Below, one piece after another: positions 42,967 through 55,795 of a stretch of DNA of 64,000 bases. Position numbers and translations under genes: made by a program. The DNA is taken from assembly GCF_004006295.1 (NCBI RefSeq), contig NZ_CP026095.1:4183501-4247500 (forward strand), given 5' to 3'. Under the pieces are notes generated by a model that was not told the DNA's origin, ran no database searches, and was given only the letters and a program-made list of their open reading frames with translations. This DNA is from Peribacillus asahii. GTDB taxonomy: Bacteria; Bacillota; Bacilli; Bacillales; DSM-1321. Positions within the stretch are counted from its first letter, which is position 1, and each line of letters begins with the position of its first letter.

Positions 42967-43053
42967 AGGAGACTGGTTACTTTTGGCTTATTTCTACGAA
43001 GCCATAATTTTGCATGCCTTTCCGTACAGCCTTTATTAAAGGAGGCTCTTAAC

Positions 43054-43806
43054 ATGTTTCGAGCAAGACGAAAATCCAAACTATTTCGTAAAAAAGGACC
43101 TCTAAAAACACGTCACGTATTCTTTATCTCGTTTATTCTTTTTATTTTCACAAGTATTTTATCTCTTTCCTTTGTTAATAAAACGGTTGAACCTGTTATT
43201 ATGAGTATCGCTAAAAATGAAGTGGACAGAATTGCCACAAAAGCTATTCACGAATCTATAGATGAAAATATGGAAAAAACAAACTTAAATGAAGTTATTA
43301 TGAAGAATGATACAGGAGACAATAATCCTCCTTCCTATACGATTAATCCGGAAGCATCGATTCGCTTGCAAGCAGACATTAGGAATGACATCCAAAAAAA
43401 GCTTGGGATTATCGAGTCCAATCCATTTACGACAGCCTCATCGATAGACGATGAACAACTCAAAGAAGTGGTGTATTATATTCCTTTAGGCGTTATTACA
43501 GGCAATGCTCTTCTCGCCAATTACGGTCCAAAAATCCCCGTTAAAATGGCGGCTATCGGTCACGTCGAATCAGACTTCAATACACATTTAACCCATGCAG
43601 GCATTAATACAGTCTTTCTTGAATTGACGGTTAATTTTAAAGTCAACATGCAAATTGTTATTCCATCTTTAGCCGATGATATGATTGTCGAACATAAAAT
43701 CAATGCTGGCGGGATATTAATTGACGGAGATGTACCAAGCTATTACAGTAACGGTTCAAGCACAGTTGCCCCCGCTATCATGAAGCCCGAGGAGGAGAAG
43801 GATTAA
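43054..43806 (+). CDS. yunB: YunB-like sporulation protein
   Basis: About 250 residues. A basic N-terminus (RARRKSKLFRKKGPLKTRH) precedes one membrane span (VFFISFILFIFTSILSLSFV), and the rest is extracytoplasmic, with NEVDRIATKAIHESI, YYIPLGVITGNALLANYGPKIPVKM and INTVFLELTVNFKVNMQIVIP. This resembles the SpoIIR/YunB group active in the mother cell during sporulation. The ATG at 43054 follows AAAGGAGG by 8 bases; an upstream frame to 42949 is an artefact of the repeat relic. Confidence 0.85.
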   Translation: MFRARRKSKLFRKKGPLKTRHVFFISFILFIFTSILSLSFVNKTVEPVIMSIAKNEVDRIATKAIHESIDENMEKTNLNEVIMKNDTGDNNPPSYTINPEASIRLQADIRNDIQKKLGIIESNPFTTASSIDDEQLKEVVYYIPLGVITGNALLANYGPKIPVKMAAIGHVESDFNTHLTHAGINTVFLELTVNFKVNMQIVIPSLADDMIVEHKINAGGILIDGDVPSYYSNGSSTVAPAIMKPEEEKD

Positions 43807-43835
43807 GCGTTTTTTCTTTCCATACGTATGAATTC

Positions 43836-43878
43836 AAAAGACTCCCTCTCACTCCTTAGATGACACGAGGGAGCTTTT
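43836..43878. terminator. Terminator between yunB and the HD-GYP gene
   Basis: AAAAGACTCCCTC and GAGGGAGCTTTT between convergent genes. Confidence 0.75.
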
Positions 43879-43879
43879 A

Positions 43880-44953
43880 CTAAGCATTCGCACACTGCAC
43901 AATCATTAATTGAGGGTAATCTTTCAAATTTAATTCGTACGTCTGATTGAATTCTTCTAAAATACGAACGATTGGACGATCTCCCAGCCTAATATTTTGA
44001 CCAGAAATCACCCCTTTTCTTCCATCATTCAATTGCACAGTCAGTCCATTTGGATAAATGGCTACTGCTCGACGAAATGCTTCAACAATTCCCACTTCAA
44101 ACTGACTCCCTGCACCGGCATATAGAACTTCTAACCCCTCACTTGGAAGCATCGCTTTTCGGTACACACGGTGGGACGTAACGGCATCGAAAACATCGGC
44201 AACCGAAATGATTTTCGCTAATTGATGTATTTCATTCCCTTTAATCCCACGTGGATAGCCTAAGCCATCAATTCGCTCATGATGCTGATATGCACAATGA
44301 GCAACATGCAAGGAAATCGTATGAATATCTTTCAGTAACATAAATCCATATTCTGAATGATTCTTCACCTGTTCAAATTCACTTTCTGTCAGCTTTCCAG
44401 GCTTCCGCAAAATATCCTCAGGCACTATCATTTTTCCAATATCATGAAAAATAGCTCCTATGCCGAGCAATTCTAGTTGTTTTTCATCTAATTTTAATTC
44501 AATTCCTAACGCTAATGAATATAAAGTGACATTTAATGAATGACTAAAAATTTCATTATCATATGTAAAAAGATCCCCTAGTAACGTAAATAACTCTTGA
44601 TTATTTTTCAATTCGGCTGTGATATTGCGGACAAGCTCTGTAAATCGTGCAGCCGCTTTTTCGACAACAATTTTCGTTTTAAGCTTATTATCGCTTTGTA
44701 ATTGAGTAAAAACAGATTCAATCGCTTTAAACGTATCCATCCTTAATTGATTTGAAATAGGCTCGCTTGGTATAATGTCTGCTGTTTGTTCATCTACAAT
44801 ATAAACAAATCGTATATTAAGAGCCACTAATCGATTGATCATTTTCTCTGTTAAGGTGATTCCTTCACCTAATAGAATATTTCCTTGCTCATTAAAAATC
44901 GTTTTCCCAAGGATAACTCCTGGATTCAATGATTCTGTAACTAATAGTCTCAT
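43880..44953 (-). CDS. HD-GYP domain c-di-GMP phosphodiesterase-like protein
   Basis: 357 residues. An N-terminal beta-rich region (LNPGVILGKTIFNEQGNILLGEGITLTEKMINRL) precedes the HD-GYP domain. The domain contains HSLNVTLYSLALG, the HD pair in AIFHDIGKMIVP (170-171), HSEYGFMLLK, HHERIDGLGYPRG (GYP at 232-234) and IISVADVFDAVTSHRVYR. Metal ligands look complete, so it probably degrades c-di-GMP or a related dinucleotide. It is an addition to the B. subtilis order between yunB and yunC and the second c-di-GMP-type phosphodiesterase in the window. Confidence 0.87.
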   Translation of the reverse strand: MRLLVTESLNPGVILGKTIFNEQGNILLGEGITLTEKMINRLVALNIRFVYIVDEQTADIIPSEPISNQLRMDTFKAIESVFTQLQSDNKLKTKIVVEKAAARFTELVRNITAELKNNQELFTLLGDLFTYDNEIFSHSLNVTLYSLALGIELKLDEKQLELLGIGAIFHDIGKMIVPEDILRKPGKLTESEFEQVKNHSEYGFMLLKDIHTISLHVAHCAYQHHERIDGLGYPRGIKGNEIHQLAKIISVADVFDAVTSHRVYRKAMLPSEGLEVLYAGAGSQFEVGIVEAFRRAVAIYPNGLTVQLNDGRKGVISGQNIRLGDRPIVRILEEFNQTYELNLKDYPQLMIVQCANA

Positions 44954-45081
44954 GGCCGTACTCCGTTCTCATTAGCATGTATTTCTCACAAGCATACTTT
45001 GTACAATATATAACTATTATCGGTTAAAAAGGGAGTTTTTCAATGCCCCTCTTCGGAAAAGCCATATTTATTGTACATTAA

Positions 45082-45120
45082 AAAAGCGAATTTTCTAGTA
45101 TAAATAGAAAATTCGCTTAT
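45082..45120 (-). terminator. Terminator of yunC
   Basis: AAGCGAATTTTCTA (45084-45097) and TAGAAAATTCGCTT (45105-45118) with a 7-base loop, next to the yunC stop codon. Confidence 0.8.
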
Positions 45121-45128
45121 ATTCAGCA

Positions 45129-45431
45129 TTAGACCATTTTCAATAATGCATCTTTCCCAATCATTCCTCGGTGAATGCCCAAAACTTCTGCTTCATATGT
45201 TACGGACTCTAACGGCGCTTCTAACAACTGATCAATCGTCTTAACACCCGTTGCCCTGCCTGCTACGATCCTTCGATCCTTTAATTTATCATTTAAAAGG
45301 GCCACATCTAGAGCACCACACATAATATAGCCTTTATCAGAAGTCACAACAAGTAACGTTGTCTTTGGCAATTCAACTGAAATCGCTAGAAAAGTATACT
45401 CTTTCAACTTAATAGGATTCATACTAATCAA
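45129..45431 (-). CDS. yunC: YunC-like DUF1805 protein
   Basis: 100 residues. TFLAISVELPKTTLLVVTSDKGYIMCGALDVALLNDKL and GRATGVKTIDQLLEAPL are typical of DUF1805. Function unknown. TTG at 45431 is the likely start because AAAGGGG lies 9 bases upstream; the ATG at 45422 would be 18 bases away. It is followed on the same strand by the HD-GYP gene, after a terminator. Confidence 0.85.
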   Translation of the reverse strand: MISMNPIKLKEYTFLAISVELPKTTLLVVTSDKGYIMCGALDVALLNDKLKDRRIVAGRATGVKTIDQLLEAPLESVTYEAEVLGIHRGMIGKDALLKMV

Positions 45432-45493
45432 TTGATTTCGCCCCTTTCTCCTATTTACATTATGAAAAAGAGGACGAAACCGTGAAATATCCT

Positions 45494-46882
45494 TTAATAA
45501 TCAGGATACATTTTTTTCAACTTCCAAATTAAAATATCCCTTAAAAATTCAGGCATTAAATATTCTTTATTCTTCAAACGTTGAATTTGTGGAAAGAAGT
45601 AACCAAACGTAAACATGTCAGGTAAAACTAATTTATACATGTCGTGCGGCTGCAGCTTGTTTCCGTTTATATTAATTTGTTTAACTACCCCATTGGTCGT
45701 TTGCACAAATTCGATTTGATCATACAGCATAGTTCCCATCACCTTGCCTCTAAATCCAAATCCTCTTACTTGAAGATGAGGCCATTCTTCATTTCTAGAT
45801 TGCAATAAAATTTCTTTTAGCTCATTCCCTTGTATTTCAATGACACACGGGTTAATCGGATGGGGGCAAATTCGATGAATGTCGCCTTTTTTTACGACTC
45901 CGCTCGGCAACCCTTCTAGTAATAAGCCAGCATTTAAAAAAGCACAATCTGCCTCGGCCCACTCTCTTAATGATGAACATAGAATTTCTGATAACCTCTC
46001 TCTTTGAAACCAATCATTATGTAACGGTTCTGGCAAATTCGTTACTACTTCTTGAAGTGCTTCTCCACCAGCATGATACATAGCTTCAATCCATTCTCTT
46101 TCTCCAACGAGTTCTGGCAGCTCATTTGTGTCATACAAATAGGCACTTTTCTTTGTAATTCCTCTATGCTCATCAAAATCAATCTCCACTTGCCCAATAA
46201 AAAAACCAAACTTACCTGCGCCGCAAAGAAGAACATCATTTACTAATTTACCTTGATGAAGTACATGATGGGTGTGCGCACCTAGAATAATATCAATTTC
46301 GGGAAAATCCTCTGCCATCTTCTCATCATCATTAAGACCTAGATGAGAAAGCACAACGATAATATCTGCTTCTCCTCTAATTTGCTGAAGCTGCGTTTGT
46401 AATTCAACAAATGGCTCTTTTACCTCCCAACCAAGTGCAGAATAAAATTTTTGAAAAAACGCAGTTAAACCAATCAAAGCAATTCTTGTTCCTTGCTTCG
46501 TTGTATGAATCGAATAAGGCAGCACCCACTTAGGCCTTCTATCCTGTTCCTCATATAGATTCGCGACAAGTACTTCAAATTCCGCCTGTTCATATAAGCA
46601 ATCTAGTGCGTCATGCGGCAATGTAATTCCCTCATTATTTCCAATTGTTACATATTGATAGCCAGCCTCATTGAGCAACGTAATATTCCCCTTGCCCAAT
46701 GTCCCCTCTGAATAGGGGTGCCAACGATCTACATGGTCCCCAATATCGAGAATAAGCGCTTCTTCACCTGTCTCTTGATGAAGCAAACGTCTTTCTTTAA
46801 GAAATTCTACGATTCTAGGCCAGTTTTCAAAATGACTATGAAAATCATTAGTATGATATAAATGAATGATTTCAGACATCAT
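45494..46882 (-). CDS. yunD: YunD-like 5'-nucleotidase/2',3'-cyclic phosphodiesterase family metallophosphatase
   Basis: 462 residues. The metallophosphatase domain has TNDFHSHFEN, LDIGDHVDRW, TIGNNEGI, VVLSHLGLNDDEKMA and ILGAHTHHVL, the full metal-ligand set. A C-terminal 5'-nucleotidase substrate domain follows (CAFLNAGLLLEGLPSGVVKKGDIHRICPHPINP). There is no signal peptide, so unlike secreted UshA it appears cytosolic. It lies 10 bases after yunE on the same strand and is probably in one transcript with it. Confidence 0.88.
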   Translation of the reverse strand: MMSEIIHLYHTNDFHSHFENWPRIVEFLKERRLLHQETGEEALILDIGDHVDRWHPYSEGTLGKGNITLLNEAGYQYVTIGNNEGITLPHDALDCLYEQAEFEVLVANLYEEQDRRPKWVLPYSIHTTKQGTRIALIGLTAFFQKFYSALGWEVKEPFVELQTQLQQIRGEADIIVVLSHLGLNDDEKMAEDFPEIDIILGAHTHHVLHQGKLVNDVLLCGAGKFGFFIGQVEIDFDEHRGITKKSAYLYDTNELPELVGEREWIEAMYHAGGEALQEVVTNLPEPLHNDWFQRERLSEILCSSLREWAEADCAFLNAGLLLEGLPSGVVKKGDIHRICPHPINPCVIEIQGNELKEILLQSRNEEWPHLQVRGFGFRGKVMGTMLYDQIEFVQTTNGVVKQININGNKLQPHDMYKLVLPDMFTFGYFFPQIQRLKNKEYLMPEFLRDILIWKLKKMYPDY

Positions 46883-46891
46883 TTGCCTCCC

Positions 46892-47722
46892 TTATTGTCC
46901 TGTAATTCCTTGATATACGAGACGGAATCCAAATAGAATTAATACAATTTTCAAAACATGTTCAATCGAGCGACTTTTTAAACGAGTATTGATAAAAGCA
47001 CCGAACTTTGCACCAAACCAAGCGCCTGGAATAAGCGCTAAAGCATATAACCAATTCACATTTCCAAGTGAAATATGTGTAATCGAATTCGTAATCGATG
47101 ATAAGAACACCATAAACATGGATGTCGCAACCGCCACATGTGGAGGAAAGAAAAATAAGAGAATCATGGTAGGTACAATGATTGTTCCACCACCAATGCC
47201 AAATAATCCTGAGCTAAAACCTACGACAAAGGAAATTAATATCGCAACAAGTGGATGATAGCCATATGTAGTTTGCATTCCATCCTTATTGCGATATGTC
47301 TTAATAACCTTGCCTTTCCCTGGTTTAAATGTAAGCGGCTTTAAACGGTCTTTAACAAGTAGAATTGTCGCAATTAAAATCATAAACAAACCAAAGTATA
47401 ACGAAAAAGAATGTATATCAAGAATTTTATTAACATGAGCTCCAATTATACCACCTGGCCCACTGCCGACAAAGAAAATAACCCCTGCCTTATAATCGAC
47501 AGTTTGATGCTTCATATAAGCTAATGTTGATGATAAACCGGTAAAAATCATAATGATTGTCGAAACACCAACTGCAACCTGAGGCGTAATGGAGTCAAGC
47601 AGTGAAGTAGAACTCCCTAAAAAAAGTAGAGCTGGAACGGTAATAATTCCTCCACCAAGACCAACGAGCGCTCCAATTGTTCCAGATAAAAATCCAACGA
47701 TGATCAACACAATTATTTCCAT
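46892..47722 (-). CDS. yunE: YunE-like TauE/SafE family membrane transporter
   Basis: 276 residues with about eight membrane helices and the internal duplication of the TauE/SafE family: GFLSGTIGALVGLGGGIITVPALL in the first half and VVGFSSGLFGIGGGTIIVPTMILL in the second. Such proteins export or import sulfite, sulfonates or sulfoacetate; the substrate here is unknown. It is the first gene of a probable yunE-yunD unit. The start ATG at 47722 follows GAGGACGG. Confidence 0.86.
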   Translation of the reverse strand: MEIIVLIIVGFLSGTIGALVGLGGGIITVPALLFLGSSTSLLDSITPQVAVGVSTIIMIFTGLSSTLAYMKHQTVDYKAGVIFFVGSGPGGIIGAHVNKILDIHSFSLYFGLFMILIATILLVKDRLKPLTFKPGKGKVIKTYRNKDGMQTTYGYHPLVAILISFVVGFSSGLFGIGGGTIIVPTMILLFFFPPHVAVATSMFMVFLSSITNSITHISLGNVNWLYALALIPGAWFGAKFGAFINTRLKSRSIEHVLKIVLILFGFRLVYQGITGQ

Positions 47723-47793
47723 TTATATCCGTCCTCTTGACTCCGTTAAATAAAATGATAGATTTTAACACAGCCTGTTTATTATCCTATTAT

Positions 47794-48639
47794 TTAAAAT
47801 AAATCAAGTTGCTTAGAAGCAAGCCCTTCGTATTCAATCCCTAGTAAATCGATAAATTGCTTTGCATTATCAGCCGCGTCACCACCAGAATTATTATTCA
47901 AAAGCACATATATATCTTGCGTTTGCTTCTCTAGCAAACGCAGACGGTCCACCCATTCTACAAGCTCTTTTTCAGTATAGCGATAAAGATAGCGAACTTC
48001 ACGCCAATTATGTGCCGATGGGTGCTGCCAACCATGTACATTGCGGCCATGAAAACGAATTAATGTTTTTTTAACAGCTGTCGCTTCAAGTACAATCGGT
48101 ATCGACCCTGCCCCAGCTTGTGGTTCATCACATACAGTATGAATCCATTTTTCACTTTTAATAAATTGCAAGGTTTGCTCTCTAAAGACAGCGGAATACC
48201 AGCTTTGATGCCGAAATTCCAGCGCAACTGGAACTTCGCCCATCTCCGCTTTACAAAAACGAAGATAATTGACATGCTGACGTGTACAATCAAACCAAGG
48301 CGGGAACTGAAAAAGTACCATTGCCAGTTTACCAGCCTTCTGGAAAGGTTCGAGTGAATCACGGAAAGCCGCAAACATCTCTTTCTTATTTGAAAACGGA
48401 ATTTCTCCGCGCTGATGTCCTGTCATTCCCTGATATGCTTTTACGATAAATTGAAAATTAGCAGGTGTCTCACTCACCCACTTTTCACTATTTCGCTTCG
48501 GTTGAACAGCATAAAAAGACGCGTCCACTTCCACAATCGGAAAGTGTGCACCATACTCTTTTAACTTATCACGTTGGGACACGCTATAACGATACAAAGA
48601 ATGATGATCTCCCCAACCTGTTACTCCGATATAAATCAT
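47794..48639 (-). CDS. yunF: YunF-like DUF72 protein
   Basis: About 281 residues of a TIM-barrel-like DUF72 protein: YIGVTGWGDHHSLYR at the start, then VEVDASFYAVQPKRNSEKW, FQFIVKAYQGMTGH and LVLFQFPPWFDC-like, VALEFRHQSWY, RFHGRNVHGW and YVLLNNNSGGDAADNAKQF. No reaction is established for this family. The ATG at 48639 is the likely start, though a TTG at 48648 is possible; the ribosome binding site is weak in both cases. Confidence 0.85.
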   Translation of the reverse strand: MIYIGVTGWGDHHSLYRYSVSQRDKLKEYGAHFPIVEVDASFYAVQPKRNSEKWVSETPANFQFIVKAYQGMTGHQRGEIPFSNKKEMFAAFRDSLEPFQKAGKLAMVLFQFPPWFDCTRQHVNYLRFCKAEMGEVPVALEFRHQSWYSAVFREQTLQFIKSEKWIHTVCDEPQAGAGSIPIVLEATAVKKTLIRFHGRNVHGWQHPSAHNWREVRYLYRYTEKELVEWVDRLRLLEKQTQDIYVLLNNNSGGDAADNAKQFIDLLGIEYEGLASKQLDLF

Positions 48640-48752
48640 CCTAACCAACCTATTCCGCAGTTTTCTTTATTTTAACATATATCTCAAAGGACCAAAAAGT
48701 TAAGCTAAAGACGAATCTGTCCCTGTATGAATGTTTACAACGAGTTTTTTGT

Positions 48753-49088
48753 TTTATCCCACTCTTAACGGGCAGTAAGACCCCCACCTCAAGCTTATGA
48801 GGAGTCAAAGAAGATAGGTGGGGGAAACTGCCCTCATTTAGTTGCGGCTCCTAGCCCCTCGAGGTCATAAGCTGTCGGGGCTGAACAGTCGCCTCACTTT
48901 TGTAGTAAAGGTCCGATTGGTGAGATATAGTGAAACTTACCTTTGCGGTTTTCAAAGGTAAGCTTTCACCAATCAGGTTCGTACGGTCACTTGATTGAAG
49001 CGAAGCGGAGATCTTAGTGACCGTAGAACGTGACTAACCATCAGTGGGGGATAAAGAAAAACCCCCACTGATGGAAGTTTCACTTTAT
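48753..49088 (-). repeat. Full copy 2 of the ~340-bp hairpin-rich repeat (inverted relative to copy 1)
   Basis: Reverse complement of 15694-16038 with very few changes and 9 bases shorter in one hairpin loop. Ends TTTATCCC and CACTTTAT. It lies between yunF and the suf operon. The gap 48640-49180 contains nothing else except the sufB terminator. The same stems as in copy 1 can be drawn; several base changes lie in loops. It carries no reading frame of note. Confidence 0.8.
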
Positions 49089-49133
49089 CAATCAGAACCG
49101 TCCATTTATCAACAACTTTCGGCTACTTATCAA

Positions 49134-49170
49134 TAAAAAAAGCTACCTATAAAATAGGCAGCTTTTTTTA
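49134..49170 (-). terminator. Terminator of the suf operon
   Basis: AAAAAAGCTACCTA and TAGGCAGCTTTTTT pair with one mismatch close to the sufB stop codon. Confidence 0.82.
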
Positions 49171-49180
49171 ACGATAATCA

Positions 49181-50578
49181 TTAACCGATAGAACCTTCCA
49201 TTTCGAACTTAATTAAACGGTTCATTTCTACGGCATATTCCATTGGAAGTTCTTTTGTAAATGGCTCAATGAAGCCCATAACAATCATTTCTGTTGCTTC
49301 CTGCTCAGAAATTCCACGGCTCATTAAATAGAACAATTGCTCTTCCGACACTTTAGACACTTTCGCTTCATGCTCTAACGAAATGTTGTCGTTAAGGATT
49401 TCATTGTATGGAATCGTATCAGAAGTAGACTGATTATCCATAATCAATGTATCACACTCGATATTAGCACGCGCTCCGTCCGCTTTACGTCCAAATTGTA
49501 CGACTCCACGATACGTTACTTTTCCACCTTGTTTGGCAATTGATTTAGATACAATTGTAGAAGATGTATTTGGTGCAAGGTGAATCATTTTTGCACCAGC
49601 ATCTTGGTGTTGTCCTTTACCAGCAATGGCAATAGATAGTGTCATCCCACGTGCGCCTTCACCTTTTAAGATAACAGCTGGATATTTCATCGTTAATTTA
49701 GAACCGATGTTACCATCAATCCATTCCATTGTTGCATTTTCTTCACATACTGCACGTTTTGTAACTAAGTTAAAGACGTTGTTCGCCCAGTTTTGAATCG
49801 TTGTATAACGGCAATATGCACCACGTTTAATGATGATTTCAACAACCGCACTATGAAGAGAGTTCGTTGTATAAACAGGAGCTGTACATCCTTCTACATA
49901 ATGAACATGTGCATCTTCATCAACAATAATTAACGTACGCTCGAATTGTCCCATGTTTTCAGAGTTAATACGGAAATACGCTTGTAATGGCGTATCTACT
50001 TTTACACCTTTTGGAACATAGATGAATGAACCACCAGACCATACAGCAGAGTTTAATGCTGCGAATTTATTGTCTGTCGGTGGAATGACTTTCGCCCAGT
50101 GCTCACGGAAAATGTCTTCATTCTCTTTTAAAGCAGAGTCTGTATCTTTGAAGACGATTCCTAAGTCTTCCAAATCTTCTTTCATATTGTGATACACAAC
50201 TTCTGATTCATATTGAGCAGACACACCTGCTAAATATTTTTGCTCCGCTTCAGGGATTCCTAGTTTATCAAACGTTTGTTTAATTTCATCCGGTACTTCA
50301 TCCCATGATTTCTCTGATTTCTCAGATGGTTTTACATAATACGTAATCTCATCGAAGTTTAAACTTCCTAAATCCCCACCCCATTGAGGCATTGGCATAT
50401 TATAGAAGTGTTCTAATGATTTTAAACGGAAGTCGAGCATCCATTGCGGCTCTTCCTTCATGCGTGAAATTTCTTCCACGATTTCTTTTGTTAAGCCACG
50501 CTTTGAACGGAAAATCGAGACATCTCTATCCGCAAAGCCATATTTATAATCACCGATCTCAGGCATTTTCTTTGCCAT
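49181..50578 (-). CDS. sufB: Fe-S cluster assembly scaffold SufB
   Basis: 465 residues. [38 protein letters not shown] is the typical N-terminus, and the beta-helix core includes [52 protein letters not shown] and [22 protein letters not shown]. With SufC and SufD it forms the complex on which clusters are built. It is last in sufC-D-S-U-B. AAAGGAGG precedes the ATG. Confidence 0.96.
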   Translation of the reverse strand: MAKKMPEIGDYKYGFADRDVSIFRSKRGLTKEIVEEISRMKEEPQWMLDFRLKSLEHFYNMPMPQWGGDLGSLNFDEITYYVKPSEKSEKSWDEVPDEIKQTFDKLGIPEAEQKYLAGVSAQYESEVVYHNMKEDLEDLGIVFKDTDSALKENEDIFREHWAKVIPPTDNKFAALNSAVWSGGSFIYVPKGVKVDTPLQAYFRINSENMGQFERTLIIVDEDAHVHYVEGCTAPVYTTNSLHSAVVEIIIKRGAYCRYTTIQNWANNVFNLVTKRAVCEENATMEWIDGNIGSKLTMKYPAVILKGEGARGMTLSIAIAGKGQHQDAGAKMIHLAPNTSSTIVSKSIAKQGGKVTYRGVVQFGRKADGARANIECDTLIMDNQSTSDTIPYNEILNDNISLEHEAKVSKVSEEQLFYLMSRGISEQEATEMIVMGFIEPFTKELPMEYAVEMNRLIKFEMEGSIG

Positions 50579-50631
50579 AGCTCGTATTCCTCCTTTTCAA
50601 AATGCTGAATGTGAATCAGCATTTTGATTGT

Positions 50632-53589
<2,958 letters not shown>

Positions 53590-53604
53590 GACAAATCCTC
53601 CTAC

Positions 53605-54390
53605 TTATGCTTCTTCGCCGACAGTTTCGTCTTCAATACCTAATTCTTGTTTAATCCAGTCATATCCTTCTGCTTCTAAACGTGCAGCTAATTCTGGACC
53701 GCCAGATTTCACAACTCGACCTTGCATCATTACGTGAACGTAATCAGGAGTAATGTAGTTTAATAAACGTTGATAGTGCGTAATCATAAGGCAACCGAAA
53801 TCTTCGCCGCGCATTTCATTAATTCCTTTTGATACAACTTTAAGGGCGTCAATATCAAGACCAGAGTCGATTTCATCCAAGATTGCAATTTTTGGTTCAA
53901 TCATCATCAATTGAAGAATTTCATTACGTTTCTTTTCTCCACCTGAGAATCCTTCGTTTAAATAACGTTGTGCCATATCTTCATTCATTTCTAAAAATTC
54001 CATTTTTTCATCCATTTTACGAATGAACTTCATTAAAGAAATTTCATCGCCTTCTTCACGACGTGCATTAATAGCTGAACGTAAGAAATCAGCATTTGTC
54101 ACTCCGCTAATTTCACTTGGATATTGCATAGCAAGGAAAAGACCAGCTTTAGCACGCTCATCTACTTCCATTTCTAATACGTCTTCACCATCAAGAGTAA
54201 TGCTTCCACTTGTTACTTCATATTTAGGGTGACCCATAATCGCTGAAGAAAGCGTAGATTTACCTGTACCATTCGGTCCCATGATTGCATGGATTTCTCC
54301 GCCTTTTACTTCAAGGTTAACCCCTTTTAAAATTTCTTTACCTTCAATTGATACATGAAGATCTTTAATCGTTAAAGTAGAACCTGACAT
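53605..54390 (-). CDS. sufC: Fe-S assembly ATPase SufC
   Basis: 261 residues, ABC ATPase. Walker A GPNGTGKST at residues 38-46, ABC signature FSGGEKKRNEILQ, Walker B KIAILDEIDSGLDIDAL. ATP hydrolysis drives rearrangement of SufBD. It is first in the operon; GGAGG precedes the ATG by 8 bases. The upstream region carries a tandem TATTCTCAT repeat. Confidence 0.96.
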   Translation of the reverse strand: MSGSTLTIKDLHVSIEGKEILKGVNLEVKGGEIHAIMGPNGTGKSTLSSAIMGHPKYEVTSGSITLDGEDVLEMEVDERAKAGLFLAMQYPSEISGVTNADFLRSAINARREEGDEISLMKFIRKMDEKMEFLEMNEDMAQRYLNEGFSGGEKKRNEILQLMMIEPKIAILDEIDSGLDIDALKVVSKGINEMRGEDFGCLMITHYQRLLNYITPDYVHVMMQGRVVKSGGPELAARLEAEGYDWIKQELGIEDETVGEEA

Positions 54391-54456
54391 AATTATACCT
54401 CCGTGAACTAATTCCTATTTTATTTAGAAAATAATGTGTTTTATTTTCTTAACATG

Positions 54457-54476
54457 TATTCTCATTTTATTCTCAT
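54457..54476. promoter_or_regulatory. Tandem TATTCTCAT repeat upstream of suf
   Basis: TATTCTCAT occurs at 54457-54465 and 54468-54476 (ATGAGAATA on the coding strand), 11 bases apart, just downstream of a possible sigma-A promoter (TTGCTT, 17 bases, TAAAAT). It may be an operator. The remaining gap 54480-54890 is AT-rich; it contains a weak inverted repeat TGAAGTC/GACTTCA (54676-54718) and no gene. Confidence 0.35.
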
Positions 54477-54889
54477 TACAATTTTATAACAAATTTAATT
54501 AAGAAGCAACCATTATACGTGATTTATGTCACACCTTACTTTATTACTTATTCCATTATTCCATCAACAAATATGTAAACATAAAATCAAACATCGACCT
54601 CTACTATCTTTTGTTTACGACATATTATTATACGAGAAAACATCCGTTATCACATTACACATTAATAGTTAACATTGAAGTCTCCGTGTAACACGCTGTT
54701 GATTGTTGGATGACTTCATTTGAAATCACACGTTGAGCAAAAACAAAGCCTGTTAAATAGTATTCCCATATGTATGTAAACCCAACACTTATCATTTTAC
54801 CCTTCAAGACTTATCGTTGAAAGACCTTTTTCATTTAATCAGAGTAAAATAGTACTTTTTGACTTTTATCCACCCTAGAAACACTTGAA

Positions 54890-54923
54890 AAAGACGACTT
54901 GCCTAATTAACAAGTCGCCTTCC
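54890..54923 (-). terminator. Terminator of metNPQ
   Basis: GACGACTTG (54893-54901) and CAAGTCGCC (54911-54919), nearly perfect, directly after the metQ stop codon. Confidence 0.78.
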
Positions 54924-54931
54924 TTCATCAC

Positions 54932-55780
54932 TTATTCACTTACAGGTACAACCGCACCCTTAAATTCTTTCGTGATGAAATCTTGAATTTCTTTTGAGCG
55001 TAACACTTCTACTAATGTTTTAATCGCTTCGTTGTTTTCATCTTTCTTATTTACTGCAATAACGTTTACATACGGTGATTTTGAACCTTCAATAGCAATT
55101 GAATCCTCAACAGGATTTAAACCAGCATCAATAGCGTAGTTAGAATTGATTAATACAGCGTCGCCTTCTCCATTTGCATAAATTTCCGGAAGAAGAGCAG
55201 CTTCGTATTTCGCTTCAAATTTAATATCACGTTTGTTCTCTACAATATCTTCAACTGTTGCTTTTGTTTTATCAATACCTTCCTTTAAAGTGATTAAACC
55301 GTTTTCTTCAAGTAAAGAAAGCGCACGACCATGGTCAGCTACTGAGCTGCTCATAATAAGTGTTGCACCTTTTGGAAGTTCAGATAAGCTTTTGTATTTT
55401 TTAGAATAAATCGCGATTGGTTCAATATGAATACCGCCCGCATTCACAAAATCATAACCATTCTTAGCAATTTGTGATTCTAAGTAAGGAATGTGTTGGA
55501 AATAGTTAGCATCCAATTCTCCCTCTGCTAATGTTTTGTTCGGCAATACATAATCTTGGAATGGAACGATTTCTAAATCAATACCTTTTTCTTTAAGAAG
55601 CGGCTTTGCTTCTTCAAGAATAACAGCATGCGGCGTATTAGATGCGCCAACTTTTAGCGTTGTGTTTCCTTCTGCATTATCTGCGGCTTTTTCGTCTTGA
55701 TTATCTTTGTTGTCATTGCCGCAAGCAGCTAGGGCGATTGATAAAACTAAAATTAGAGCAAACCCTAAAAACTTTTTCAT
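54932..55780 (-). CDS. metQ: Methionine ABC transporter substrate-binding lipoprotein MetQ
   Basis: About 282 residues. The signal peptide has lipobox LAAC (Cys20 from this start). It is followed by a NlpA-type binding fold with LKVGASNTPHAVILEEAKPLL, DYVLPNKTLAEGELDANYFQHIPYLE and HIEPIAIYSKKYKSL. It is anchored on the outer membrane face and delivers methionine to MetP. The ATG at 55780 has AGAGGGG 9 bases upstream and is preferred to 55789. Third gene of metN-metP-metQ. Confidence 0.93.
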   Translation of the reverse strand: MKKFLGFALILVLSIALAACGNDNKDNQDEKAADNAEGNTTLKVGASNTPHAVILEEAKPLLKEKGIDLEIVPFQDYVLPNKTLAEGELDANYFQHIPYLESQIAKNGYDFVNAGGIHIEPIAIYSKKYKSLSELPKGATLIMSSSVADHGRALSLLEENGLITLKEGIDKTKATVEDIVENKRDIKFEAKYEAALLPEIYANGEGDAVLINSNYAIDAGLNPVEDSIAIEGSKSPYVNVIAVNKKDENNEAIKTLVEVLRSKEIQDFITKEFKGAVVPVSE

Positions 55781-55795
55781 TCTTTTCATCCCCTC

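Noticed and set aside
42949..43053. Upstream extension of the yunB reading frame
   Set aside because: It begins inside the repeat relic, and a strong ribosome binding site marks the true start at 43054.
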